Positions 7,091 through 14,937 of a DNA stretch of 19,885 nucleotides are shown piece by piece. The notes beneath the pieces were generated by a model. The model did not search any database. It was not told the origin of the DNA and saw only the letters and a list, made by a program, of their open reading frames with translations. The stretch comes from Streptomyces sp. NRRL WC-3549 (lineage in GTDB: Bacteria > Actinomycetota > Actinomycetes > Streptomycetales > Streptomycetaceae): assembly GCF_000721935.1 (NCBI RefSeq), contig NZ_KL585383.1, forward strand, positions 214,646-234,530. Reading direction: 5' to 3'. Each line of letters opens with the position of its first letter. Positions within the stretch are counted from its first letter, which is position 1. Position numbers and translations under genes: made by a program.

Positions 7091-8368
7091 ATGAACGATT
7101 GGCCCGAGGGGCGGAACGGCGGACCCGGCGGACGCTACGGGCAGGGCAGCGCCGGCCCGCAGCCCGAGGGCGCCCGCGCCATGCCGCACGTCCGTCGGCG
7201 CCCCGCGCCGCAGCAGCCGCGCCGGATCCCGCCGCAGCCGGGCGGCCAGGGCTACGGCGAGGCCCCCGGGTACGACAGCGGATACAGCAGCGGGCAGGTC
7301 TACGGCGGCGGAGGCCGACAGCCCGGCGGCGGTGGACACGGCGGTCCGCGGGGCGGCGACGCCGGATACGTCCGGCCGCGTCCCGCGCCGGACTGGGGCC
7401 GGCGCCTCAAGGTCGGCGCGCTCACCCTGGTCGTGGTGGTGCTGGCCGTCTCCGTCGGCACGTACTTCTGGGCCGACGGCAAGCTCAAGCGCGAGGTGGA
7501 CCTCTCCAAGGTCATCGACCGCCCCGCCGAGGGCGACGGTACGAACTACCTGATCGTCGGCTCCGACAGCCGCGAGGGCATGACCGACGAGGACAAGAAG
7601 AAGCTGCACACCGGCTCCGCCGAGGGCAAGCGGACCGACTCGATGATGATCCTGCACGACGGCTCCAGCGGCCCGACGCTGGTCTCCCTGCCCCGCGACT
7701 CGAACGTCGAGATCCCCTCCTTCGTCGGCTCGGAGTCCGGCAAGAAGTACGAGGCGACCGGCCGGACCGTGAAGCTCAACGCCGCGTACGCGGAGGACGG
7801 CCCGGAGCTGCTGGTCCGCACGGTCGAGTTCAACACCGGGCTGCGCATCGACCACTACGTCGAGATCGGCTTCGGCGGCTTCGCCCAGATCGTGGACGCG
7901 ATCGGCGGCGTGGAGCTGGACATCCCCAAGGCCTTCAAGGACAAGAAGTCCGGCGCCGACTTCCAGGCCGGCAAGCAGACGCTGAACGGCGAGCAGTCCC
8001 TCGCCTTCGTCCGCACCCGCTACGCCTTCGCCGGCAGCGACCTGGACCGCACGAAGAACCAGCAGAAGTTCCTCGCGGCCCTGGCCTCCCAGACGGCGAC
8101 CCCGTCCACGATCATCAACCCGTTCAAGCTGTACCCGACGCTGGGCGCGGGCCTGGACACGCTGATCGTCGACAAGGACATGTCCCTCTGGTCGCTGGCC
8201 AACATGTTCTTCGCGATGAAGGGCGTCACGGGCGGCGACGGCACGTCGATGAACATCCCGCTCACGGGTCAGAGCGTCAACGGCAACCTGGTCTGGGACA
8301 AGGACAAGGTCAAGCAGCTCGTGGAGCAGCTGAACAACGACGACAAGGTCACGGTCAAGGGCAGCTGA
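7091..8368 (+). CDS. LytR-CpsA-Psr (LCP) family phosphotransferase without LytR_C domain (LCP4)
   Basis: The protein has 425 residues, starting at ATG 7091; the open frame upstream overlaps the thioesterase antisense and is a shadow. No clear Shine-Dalgarno sequence is visible. The long cytoplasmic tail (1-104) is rich in Gly, Pro, Tyr, Gln and Arg. A membrane helix spans about 107-127, and the LCP core about 150-335. Motifs are IVGSDSR (155-161), RTDSM (181-185), SLPRD (199-203), KLNAAYAE (228-235), DHYVE (254-258), AIGGV (270-274), the RTR pair (R308, R310) and NQQKF (323-327). The protein stops soon after the core, with no LytR_C domain. It contains no cysteine at all, in contrast to LCP1-3. 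The expected role is ligation of a lipid-linked glycopolymer to peptidoglycan. A 19-bp hairpin follows the stop. Confidence 0.95.
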   Translation: MNDWPEGRNGGPGGRYGQGSAGPQPEGARAMPHVRRRPAPQQPRRIPPQPGGQGYGEAPGYDSGYSSGQVYGGGGRQPGGGGHGGPRGGDAGYVRPRPAPDWGRRLKVGALTLVVVVLAVSVGTYFWADGKLKREVDLSKVIDRPAEGDGTNYLIVGSDSREGMTDEDKKKLHTGSAEGKRTDSMMILHDGSSGPTLVSLPRDSNVEIPSFVGSESGKKYEATGRTVKLNAAYAEDGPELLVRTVEFNTGLRIDHYVEIGFGGFAQIVDAIGGVELDIPKAFKDKKSGADFQAGKQTLNGEQSLAFVRTRYAFAGSDLDRTKNQQKFLAALASQTATPSTIINPFKLYPTLGAGLDTLIVDKDMSLWSLANMFFAMKGVTGGDGTSMNIPLTGQSVNGNLVWDKDKVKQLVEQLNNDDKVTVKGS

Positions 8369-8375
8369 CCGGCGC

Positions 8376-8419
8376 CGCGCACAGGCCCGGACGGTCCGAC
8401 CCGTCCGGGCCTGTGCGCG
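8376..8419. terminator. Bidirectional hairpin terminator between LCP4 and the ferritin-like gene
   Basis: A perfect 19-bp stem (8376-8394 with 8401-8419) has a 6-nt loop, TCCGAC. It lies in the 79-nt gap between the convergent stops at 8368 and 8448. Confidence 0.88.
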
Positions 8420-8447
8420 TCCGCGTCGCCCCCGGCCCCACGCCCCT

Positions 8448-9011
8448 TCACTCGCCCCCGGACCCCGACGGCTGGTACAGGTCGTTCAGCTCGTCGGCGT
8501 GGTCCTCCTCCTCCTTGAGGATGTCCTCGATGAGGCGCCGCGTCGTCGGGTCGCTCTCGCCGATCCAGCGCACGATCTCGGTGTACGTCTCGATGACGAT
8601 CCGCTCGGCGACGAAGTTCTCCCGGATCATGCCCTGGAGGTCGGTCTCCGCGGGCGCCTCGTACTCGGTGTGGGACCGGGCGACGAGGGTGCCGGGGTCC
8701 ATGTCCGGGGTGCCGCCCAGCTGGTTGATCCGGTCCGACACCCGCTTGAAGTGGTCGAGCTCCTCACCGGCGTGCTCCGTGAACATGTCCGCGACCTGCT
8801 CCCGGTGGATGCCCTGGGCCACGATCGCGTTCTGCGTGTAGCGCAGGTAGCAGACCATCTCGGTGGCGACGACCTGGTTGAGCACGTCGATGAGGCGTTC
8901 CAGGTCGGCTGTGTTCGCGGGGGTGACCGGGCCCTGGGTGATGTTCCGCCGGGCCTCTTCGCGGATCCTGGTGACGTCGATGGCGAACTGGTTCGACACG
9001 GGGATTCCCAT
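8448..9011 (-). CDS. Ferritin-like diiron protein (bacterioferritin-related, no haem ligand seen)
   Basis: I chose ATG 9011 (187 aa); the frame opens at 9062 but the extra residues are low complexity. A four-helix ferritin-like domain follows a 35-residue N-terminal extension. Candidate ferroxidase ligands by bacterioferritin spacing are E51, then ExxH as E84/H87, then E136, then ExxH as E168/H171. The E51-E84 spacing of 33 equals that of E. coli Bfr. The bacterioferritin haem Met, which follows the first ExxH glutamate, is Leu85 here. The protein is therefore better called ferritin-like than a haem bacterioferritin. Likely work is Fe(II) oxidation and storage or peroxide detoxification in the cytoplasm. 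The gene appears monocistronic, with the terminator of the upstream acyl-CoA dehydrogenase at 9109-9144 isolating it. Confidence 0.88.
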   Translation of the reverse strand: MGIPVSNQFAIDVTRIREEARRNITQGPVTPANTADLERLIDVLNQVVATEMVCYLRYTQNAIVAQGIHREQVADMFTEHAGEELDHFKRVSDRINQLGGTPDMDPGTLVARSHTEYEAPAETDLQGMIRENFVAERIVIETYTEIVRWIGESDPTTRRLIEDILKEEEDHADELNDLYQPSGSGGE

Positions 9012-9108
9012 CTGTCCGTTTGATCCCTTATCGGCACCGGAATCGTACGGGGGCGGAACCACGGGGGACCGAGTCCGACTCGCCCTGGACGCCGTCCCGG
9101 CGAAAACA

Positions 9109-9144
9109 CGCGTGGCCCCCGGCAGACGCGCCGGGGGCCACGCG
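9109..9144 (-). terminator. Hairpin terminator downstream of the acyl-CoA dehydrogenase gene
   Basis: A perfect 15-bp stem (9109-9123 with 9130-9144) has a 6-nt loop. It starts 18 nt beyond the dehydrogenase stop at 9163 and separates it from the ferritin-like gene on the same strand. Confidence 0.82.
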
Positions 9145-9162
9145 GGGTGCCGCGGGGACGCC

Positions 9163-10320
9163 TTACGGAAGGTTGCGGGCCATGACGATCCGCTGGACCT
9201 GGTTGGTGCCCTCGTAGATCTGGGTGATCTTGGCGTCGCGCATCATGCGCTCGACCGGGTAGTCCCGCGTGTAGCCGTAGCCGCCGAGGAGCTGGACGGC
9301 GTCCGTGGTGACCTCCATCGCGACGTCCGAGGCGAAGCACTTGGCGGCGGCACCCTGGAAGGTGAGGTCCGCGTCGCCGCGCTCGGACTTGGCGGCGGCC
9401 GCGTAGGTGAGCTGACGGGCGGCCTCGATCTTCATCGCCATGTCGGCGAGCATGAACTGGATGCCCTGGAAGTCGGCGATCGGCTTCCCGAACTGCTTGC
9501 GCTCCTGGACGTACCCCTTGGCGTAGTCCAGGGCGCCCTGGGCGATGCCGAGGGCCTGGGCCGCGATGGTGATGCGGGTGTGGTCCAGGGTCTTCATCGC
9601 CGTGGCGAAGCCGGTGCCCTCCTCACCGATCATGCGGTCGGCGGGGATGCGGACGTTGTCGAGGTAGACCTCGCGCGTCGGGGAGCCCTTGATGCCGAGC
9701 TTGCGCTCCGGGGCGCCGAAGGAGACGCCCTCGTCCGACTTCTCGACGACGAACGCCGAGATGCCCTTGGAGCGCTTCTCCGGGTCGGTGACGGCCATGA
9801 CCGTGTAGTACTCGGAGACGCCCGCGTTGGTGATCCAGCGCTTCACACCGTTGAGGACCCAGAAGTCGCCGTCGCGCACGGCCTTGGTCTTCATACCGGC
9901 CGCGTCGGAGCCCGCGTCCGGCTCGGAGAGGGCGTACGAGAACATCGCGTCGCCCTTGGCGAGCGGGCCCAGGTACTTCTTCTTGAGCGCCTCGGAGCCG
10001 GAGAGGATCACCGGCAGCGAGCCCAGCTTGTTCACGGCCGGGATGAGGGAGGACGACGCGCAGGCGCGGGCCACCTCCTCGATCACGATGACCGTGGCGA
10101 GCGCATCGGCGCCCGCGCCGCCGTACTCCTCCGGGACGTGCACCGCGTGCAGGTCCGAGGCGACCAGGGCGTCCAGCGCCTCCTGCGGGAAGCGCGCCTC
10201 CTCGTCGACGGCGGCGGCGAACGGGGCGATCTTCGCCTCGGCGAGCGAACGGATCGTCTCGCGGAGCATGTCGTGCTCCTCGGCCGGACGGTACAGGTCG
10301 AAATCGGTCGAACCCGCCAA
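9163..10320 (-). CDS. Acyl-CoA dehydrogenase (FAD, beta-oxidation type)
   Basis: The protein has 385 residues if read from TTG 10320, giving an N-terminus AGSTDFDLYRP. GGGGAG lies 8 nt before this TTG. The GTG at 10329 adds three residues, but the purine stretch touches it directly, so TTG is preferred. The order is an N-terminal helical domain, the middle beta domain with SEPDAGSD (132-139) and WITNAG (162-167), and a C-terminal helical domain. QIYEGTNQ (367-374) carries the catalytic base Glu370, and the family signature QLLGGYGYTRDYPVER lies at 343-358. It oxidises acyl-CoA to trans-2-enoyl-CoA and passes electrons to ETF. Substrate length is not readable. It stops with TAA, rare in such GC-rich genomes. 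The nearby thioesterase suggests fatty-acid metabolism but is not co-transcribed. Confidence 0.95.
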   Translation of the reverse strand: MAGSTDFDLYRPAEEHDMLRETIRSLAEAKIAPFAAAVDEEARFPQEALDALVASDLHAVHVPEEYGGAGADALATVIVIEEVARACASSSLIPAVNKLGSLPVILSGSEALKKKYLGPLAKGDAMFSYALSEPDAGSDAAGMKTKAVRDGDFWVLNGVKRWITNAGVSEYYTVMAVTDPEKRSKGISAFVVEKSDEGVSFGAPERKLGIKGSPTREVYLDNVRIPADRMIGEEGTGFATAMKTLDHTRITIAAQALGIAQGALDYAKGYVQERKQFGKPIADFQGIQFMLADMAMKIEAARQLTYAAAAKSERGDADLTFQGAAAKCFASDVAMEVTTDAVQLLGGYGYTRDYPVERMMRDAKITQIYEGTNQVQRIVMARNLP

Positions 10321-10339
10321 GACGTTCACTCCCCAACGA

Positions 10340-10376
10340 TGCTAACTACTGTTAAGTAACCCAATTTTAGTGGCCG
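10340..10376. promoter_or_regulatory. AT-rich, palindromic candidate operator/promoter upstream of acyl-CoA dehydrogenase
   Basis: This is one of the few AT-rich islands in the window and lies in the divergent gap (10321-10495). It contains overlapping short inverted repeats: TAAC-TACT-GTTA, then GTTA-AG-TAAC. These could bind a TetR-type fatty-acid regulator or simply form the promoter. The rest of the gap has TATGCT (10451-10456) as a possible -10 box for the dehydrogenase on the + strand. Confidence 0.4.
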
Positions 10377-10495
10377 GGTCTCCCGGTGGCATACAGGCGG
10401 GCCGCGTGAGCTTGCCGACAGCGGCGAAGAGGGGTGGGGCGGGCCCCGGATATGCTCGGCCCCGCACGTCTGTCCGCATCGTTCAGGAGCACCCC

Positions 10496-11839
10496 ATGGC
10501 CCTCAGGATCACTGTGATCGGCACCGGCTACCTCGGCGCCACCCATGCCGCGGCCATGGCGGAGCTCGGCTTCGAGGTCCTGGGGCTCGACGTGGTGCCC
10601 GAGAAGATCGCGATGCTCTCGGCGGGCAAGGTGCCGATGTACGAACCAGGGCTCGAGGAGATCCTGCGCAAGCACGTCGCGGGCATCGAGGGCTCCACCG
10701 GACGGCTGCGGTTCACGACCTCCTGGGAGGAGGCCGGGGCCTTCGGCGACGTCCACTTCGTCTGCGTGAACACCCCGCAGAAGCACGGCGAGTACGCCTG
10801 CGACATGAGCTACGTGGACAGCGCCTTCGAGTCGCTGGCCCCGCAGCTGACGCGCCCCGCGCTGGTCGTGGGCAAGTCCACCGTGCCGGTGGGCTCCGCC
10901 GCCCGGCTCGCCGACCGGCTGGCCGAGCTGGCACCGGCGGGCGCCGACGTGGAGCTGGCCTGGAACCCGGAGTTCCTGCGCGAGGGCTTCGCGGTGGACG
11001 ACACCCTGCACCCGGACCGCATCGTGGTGGGCGTACGCAGCGAGCGTGCCGAGAAGCTGCTGCGCGAGGTGTACGCGGGCCCGGTCGGCGAGGGGACGCC
11101 CTTCGTGGTGACGGACTTCCCGACGGCCGAGCTGGTCAAGACCTCGGCCAACTCCTTCCTGGCCACCAAGATCTCGTTCATCAACGCCATGGCGGAGGTC
11201 TGCGAGGCCGCCGACGGGGACGTGGCGAAGCTGGCGGAGGCGCTGGGCCACGACGAGCGGATCGGGAAGAAGTTCCTGCGGGCCGGCGTCGGGTTCGGCG
11301 GGGGCTGCCTGCCGAAGGACATCCGGGCGTTCATGGCCCGGGCCGGTGAGCTCGGGGCCGACCAGGCGCTGACCTTCCTGCGCGAGGTCGACTCGATCAA
11401 CATGCGCCGCCGCGGGCACATGGTCGAGCTGGCGCGCGAGGCCGTGGGCGGCGGCTCGTTCCTGGGCAAGCGGGTGGCGGTGCTGGGCGCGTCCTTCAAG
11501 CCGGACTCGGACGACGTACGCGACTCGCCCGCGCTGAACGTGGCCGGGCAGATCCACCTCCAGGGCGGCCAGGTCACCGTCTTCGACCCCAAGGGCATGG
11601 CCAACGCCCGGCGGCTCTTCCCGACCCTCGGTTACGCGGACACGGCACTGGACGCCGTGCGCGGCGCCGACGTCGTGCTGCACCTGACGGAGTGGCGCGA
11701 GTTCCGTGAGCTGGACGCGAAGGCGCTGGGGGAGGTCGCGGGGGCGCGGATCATCCTGGACGGCCGCAACGCGCTGGACCCGGTGGCGTGGCGCGAGGCG
11801 GGCTGGACGTACCGGGCGATGGGCCGCCCGAAGGCCTGA
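10496..11839 (+). CDS. UDP-glucose 6-dehydrogenase
   Basis: The protein has 447 residues. ATG 10496 is preceded by AGGAG (6-7 nt away). An N-terminal Rossmann NAD domain has GTGYLG (9-14) and VNTP (91-94). KSTVPVG (127-133) and NPEFLREG (157-164) lie in the dinucleotide/substrate region. KTSANSFLATKISFIN (215-230) forms the central helix. GGGCLPKD (268-275) holds the catalytic Cys271, and a C-terminal UDP-binding domain has GASFKPDSDDVRDSP (331-345). It oxidises UDP-glucose to UDP-glucuronate with two NAD+. The length fits the bacterial UGD/TuaD family, although the closely related UDP-N-acetyl-mannosamine dehydrogenases are not fully excluded. UDP-glucuronate could feed an acidic wall polymer such as teichuronic acid, which fits the LCP genes nearby. 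It is transcribed alone and ends at a long hairpin. Confidence 0.93.
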   Translation: MALRITVIGTGYLGATHAAAMAELGFEVLGLDVVPEKIAMLSAGKVPMYEPGLEEILRKHVAGIEGSTGRLRFTTSWEEAGAFGDVHFVCVNTPQKHGEYACDMSYVDSAFESLAPQLTRPALVVGKSTVPVGSAARLADRLAELAPAGADVELAWNPEFLREGFAVDDTLHPDRIVVGVRSERAEKLLREVYAGPVGEGTPFVVTDFPTAELVKTSANSFLATKISFINAMAEVCEAADGDVAKLAEALGHDERIGKKFLRAGVGFGGGCLPKDIRAFMARAGELGADQALTFLREVDSINMRRRGHMVELAREAVGGGSFLGKRVAVLGASFKPDSDDVRDSPALNVAGQIHLQGGQVTVFDPKGMANARRLFPTLGYADTALDAVRGADVVLHLTEWREFRELDAKALGEVAGARIILDGRNALDPVAWREAGWTYRAMGRPKA

Positions 11840-11856
11840 GGGCCTCCCCGCCTCAG

Positions 11857-11912
11857 CCGGGTAGGGGGATGGGGCGGGCGCCCGACGGCGCCCTACCCGT
11901 CCCCCTACCCGG
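11857..11912. terminator. Long bidirectional hairpin terminator between UDP-glucose dehydrogenase and dipeptidase
   Basis: Two 26-nt arms (11857-11882 and 11887-11912) pair with two mismatches and one G-U, around a CGAC loop. It fills the gap between the convergent stops at 11839 and 11918. Confidence 0.85.
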
Positions 11913-11917
11913 CCGTG

Positions 11918-13111
11918 TCAGTGAGCCGGACCGTCCAGCGCCTCGATCGTGGCGTGGGACGGGCCGCGCACCGCGCTCAGCTCGCGGGAGACCGCTTCCG
12001 CGTCGCGCAGCACCCGTACCGCGTTCCGCCAGGTCAGCTTCGCCAGGTCGGCGTCCGACCAGCCGCGGGAGAGCAGTTCGGCGATCAGGTTCGGGTAGCC
12101 GGAGACGTCCTCCAGGCCCGCGGGCAGGAACGCGGTGCCGTCGTAGTCGCCGCCGATGCCGATGTGGTCGATGCCGGCGACCTCACGCATGTGTCCGAGG
12201 TGGTCGGCGATCGTCGCGACGGTGGCGACGGGACGCGGGTGGGCCGCCTCGAAGTCCGCGTGGACGCGCATCGCGGCCGGGGTGGTGTCCAGGTGGTGCA
12301 GGCCGTGCTCGCGCATGTTGCGGTCGGCGGCCAGGGTCCACTCGACCGCCGCCGGCAGCACGAACTTCGGGACGAAGGTCGCCATGGCCACACCGCCGTT
12401 GGCCGCCAGCATCCGCAGCACGTCGTCCGGGACGTTGCGCGGATGGTCGCAGACCGCGCGGGCCGAGGAGTGCGAGAAGATCACCGGCGCGACGGAGGTG
12501 GCGAGCGCGTCGCGCATCGTGGTGGCCGCCACATGGGAGAGGTCGACCAGCATGCCGATGCGGTTCATCTCGCGGACGACCTCGCGGCCGAACTCGGAGA
12601 GGCCGCCCACCGCCGGGGCGTCGGTCGCCGAGTCCGCCCAGTCGGTGTTGTCGTTGTGCGTGAGCGTCATGTACCGGACGCCGAGGGCGTGCAGCGAACG
12701 CAGGGTGCCCAGGGAGTTGTTGATGGAGTGGCCGCCCTCGGCCCCCATCAGGGAGGCGATCCGGCCTTCGGCGCGGGCCCGCTCCATGTCGTCGGCGGTC
12801 AGGGCGCGGCGCAGGTCGGCCGGGTGCCGGGCGAGGAGCTCGCCGACCACGTCGATCTGTTCCAGCGTGGCGCTGACCGCGTCGTCGCCCGTCAGCTCGG
12901 TGGCCACGTACACGGACCAGAACTGCGCCCCGACGCCGCCGGCCCGCAGCCGCGGGATGTCGGTGTGCAGGGCGCCGCTCTGGTCGGCGGCGATGTCGCG
13001 GGCGTCCAGGTCGTAGCCGACCTGGACGCGCAGGGCCCACGGGAGGTCGTTGTGGCCGTCGACCACGGGGTGGTCGGCGAGGAGCAGCCGGGCGCGGTCC
13101 AGGTTGTCCAT
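11918..13111 (-). CDS. Membrane-dipeptidase-type zinc peptidase (M19 family)
   Basis: The protein has 397 residues from ATG 13111. The metal ligands of renal dipeptidase are all visible at matching places: DGHND with H20 and D22, GAEGG with bridging E125, DLSH with H193 and FSHSS with H214. A conserved GGDYDG (320-325) with D322 also matches. It has no signal peptide, so it is expected to be a cytoplasmic enzyme that cleaves dipeptides, with some family members acting on D-amino-acid or beta-lactam substrates. It follows purE by 9 nt on the same strand and has no separate promoter space, so it is the third gene of a purK-purE-dipeptidase operon. The link of a dipeptidase to purine synthesis is not obvious; it may only share expression. 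Confidence 0.94.
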   Translation of the reverse strand: MDNLDRARLLLADHPVVDGHNDLPWALRVQVGYDLDARDIAADQSGALHTDIPRLRAGGVGAQFWSVYVATELTGDDAVSATLEQIDVVGELLARHPADLRRALTADDMERARAEGRIASLMGAEGGHSINNSLGTLRSLHALGVRYMTLTHNDNTDWADSATDAPAVGGLSEFGREVVREMNRIGMLVDLSHVAATTMRDALATSVAPVIFSHSSARAVCDHPRNVPDDVLRMLAANGGVAMATFVPKFVLPAAVEWTLAADRNMREHGLHHLDTTPAAMRVHADFEAAHPRPVATVATIADHLGHMREVAGIDHIGIGGDYDGTAFLPAGLEDVSGYPNLIAELLSRGWSDADLAKLTWRNAVRVLRDAEAVSRELSAVRGPSHATIEALDGPAH

Positions 13112-13120
13112 GGTCGGCGC

Positions 13121-13657
13121 CTACTTCCCGAAGCCGAAGGAGTCGGCGCCCTGCGCCTTGGCGCGCAGTCGCTTGCCCTTCTCCGTCGCCTGGTCGTTCA
13201 GCTCCTGCTGGAACTCCTTCATCCGCTCCAGCAGCGCGCCGTCGTGGGCCGCGAGGATGCGGGCGGCGAGCAGGCCCGCGTTGCGCGCGCCGCCCACCGA
13301 GACGGTGGCGACGGGCACCCCGGCCGGCATCTGGACGATGGAGAGCAGGCTGTCCATGCCGTCGAGGTACTTCAGCGGTACCGGGACGCCGATGACGGGC
13401 AGCGGGGTGACCGAGGCGAGCATGCCGGGCAGGTGGGCCGCGCCTCCCGCCCCCGCGATGATCGCCTTGAGCCCGCGGCCGGCCGCCTCCTCGCCGTACG
13501 CGATCATCTCGCGCGGCATGCGGTGGGCGGAGACGACGTCGACCTCGTAGGGGATCTCGAACTCGTCCAGGGCCTTGGCGGCCGCTTCCATCACGGGCCA
13601 GTCGGAGTCCGAGCCCATGACGATGCCGATGACGGGGGAGGAGGCGGGTGCGGTCAT
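13121..13657 (-). CDS. purE: N5-carboxyaminoimidazole ribonucleotide mutase
   Basis: The protein has 178 residues from ATG 13657, which overlaps the purK stop codon in an ATGA, so translation is probably coupled. Class I PurE motifs are GSDSDW (15-20), SAHRMP (43-48) and [11 protein letters not shown] (68-78). The catalytic His45 and the phosphate-binding Ser/Asp residues are present. It converts N5-CAIR, the PurK product, to CAIR in de novo purine synthesis, working as an octamer in the cytoplasm. A Lys/Arg-containing C-terminal tail (about 147-178) makes it slightly longer than E. coli PurE. A dipeptidase gene follows after 9 nt. Confidence 0.97.
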   Translation of the reverse strand: MTAPASSPVIGIVMGSDSDWPVMEAAAKALDEFEIPYEVDVVSAHRMPREMIAYGEEAAGRGLKAIIAGAGGAAHLPGMLASVTPLPVIGVPVPLKYLDGMDSLLSIVQMPAGVPVATVSVGGARNAGLLAARILAAHDGALLERMKEFQQELNDQATEKGKRLRAKAQGADSFGFGK

Positions 13658-14793
13658 TCGGTGATCGTTCCTCGCAGGTAGTCGGCCGCGTGCCGGGCGC
13701 GCTCCCGCACGTCCGCCAGGTCGTCGCCGTAGGTGTTGACGTGGCCGACCTTGCGGCCGGGCTTCACGTCCTTGCCGTACATGTGGATCTTGAGCTGCGG
13801 GTCGCGGGCCATGCAGTGCAGGTAGCCCTGGTACATGTCCGGGTAGTCGCCGCCCAGGACGTTGCACATGACCGTCCAGGGGGCGCGGGGGCGCGGGTCG
13901 CCGAGCGGGAGGTCGAGGACCGCCCGCACGTGGTTGGCGAACTGCGAGGTGACCGCGCCGTCCTGGGTCCAGTGCCCGGAGTTGTGCGGGCGCATGGCCA
14001 GTTCGTTGACCAGGATGCGGCCGTCGCGGGTCTCGAAGAGCTCGACGGCGAGGTGGCCGACCACGTCCAGCTCGGCGGCTATCCGCAGGGCGAGCTGCTG
14101 GGCCTCGCCGGCCAGCCGCTCGTCCAGGTCGGGCGCCGGGGCGATGACCGTGTCGCAGACGCCGTCGACCTGGACCGACTCCACGACCGGGTAGGCGACG
14201 GCCTGGCCGTGCGGGGAGCGGACGATGTTCGCCGCCAGCTCCCGGGCGAAGTCGACCTTCTCCTCGGCGAGCACGGGTACTCCGGCCCGGAAGGGCTCGG
14301 CCGCGTCCGCCTCGGAGCGGACCACCCAGACGCCCTTGCCGTCGTAGCCGCCGCGGACCGTCTTGAGGATGACGGGGAAGCCCCCGACCTCGGCGGCGAA
14401 GGCGGCCGCGTCGGCCGGGTCGGCCACGATGCGGTGACGGGGACAAGGCGCGCCGATCTCGGTGAGCCTGGCCCGCATCACCCCCTTGTCCTGGGCGTGC
14501 ACCAAGGCGGCGGGGCCGGGGCGGACGGGGATGCCGTCGGCCTCCAGGGCCCGCAGGTGCTCGGTGGGCACGTGCTCGTGGTCGAAGGTGATCACGTCGC
14601 AGCCGCGCGCGAAGTCGCGCAGCGTGTCCAGGTCGCGGTAGTCGCCGACGACGACTTCGCTCACCACCTGGGCCGCCGAGTCCTGCGGGGTGTCACTGAG
14701 AAGCTTGAACCTGAGGCCGAGGGGGATACCCGCCTCGTGGGTCATACGGGCGAGCTGACCCCCGCCGACCATGCCGACTACCGGAAACGTCAC
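13654..14793 (-). CDS. purK: 5-(carboxyamino)imidazole ribonucleotide synthase
   Basis: The protein has 379 residues from GTG 14793. The ATP-grasp enzyme shows [11 protein letters not shown] (7-17) at the start of the preATP-grasp domain. The ATP lid GGYDGKG (148-154) and the metal/ATP-binding [14 protein letters not shown] (263-276) follow. It uses ATP and bicarbonate to carboxylate AIR to N5-CAIR, which PurE then rearranges. The stop codon overlaps purE by 4 nt. No strong Shine-Dalgarno sequence is visible. A TACCCT hexamer (14805-14800) lies 6 nt before the GTG, which is the position expected of a -10 box for a leaderless message. Confidence 0.97.
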   Translation of the reverse strand: MTFPVVGMVGGGQLARMTHEAGIPLGLRFKLLSDTPQDSAAQVVSEVVVGDYRDLDTLRDFARGCDVITFDHEHVPTEHLRALEADGIPVRPGPAALVHAQDKGVMRARLTEIGAPCPRHRIVADPADAAAFAAEVGGFPVILKTVRGGYDGKGVWVVRSEADAAEPFRAGVPVLAEEKVDFARELAANIVRSPHGQAVAYPVVESVQVDGVCDTVIAPAPDLDERLAGEAQQLALRIAAELDVVGHLAVELFETRDGRILVNELAMRPHNSGHWTQDGAVTSQFANHVRAVLDLPLGDPRPRAPWTVMCNVLGGDYPDMYQGYLHCMARDPQLKIHMYGKDVKPGRKVGHVNTYGDDLADVRERARHAADYLRGTITE

Positions 14794-14810
14794 CGTTCCA
14801 GGGTATCGGG

Positions 14811-14882
14811 CCCCGGACGGCTCCCCGGACGGCGACCTCGCCCGCCCCGTGCCCGTCGCAGCTCACGGGCGTCACACGGGCG
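14811..14882. repeat. Paired direct repeats in the purK/GtrA divergent promoter region
   Basis: CCCCGGACGG occurs at 14811-14820 and 14823-14832 (12-nt period). CACGGGCG occurs at 14864-14871 and 14875-14882 (11-nt period, about one helical turn). Such spacing is typical of tandem activator or repressor sites, but no regulator can be named. TAGCAT at 14890-14895 is a possible -10 box for the GtrA gene. Confidence 0.4.
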
Positions 14883-14937
14883 GGCTGGTTAGCATGAGCG
14901 GGTTGACGACATCGAGCGGACGGGGCGAGCGATCACC

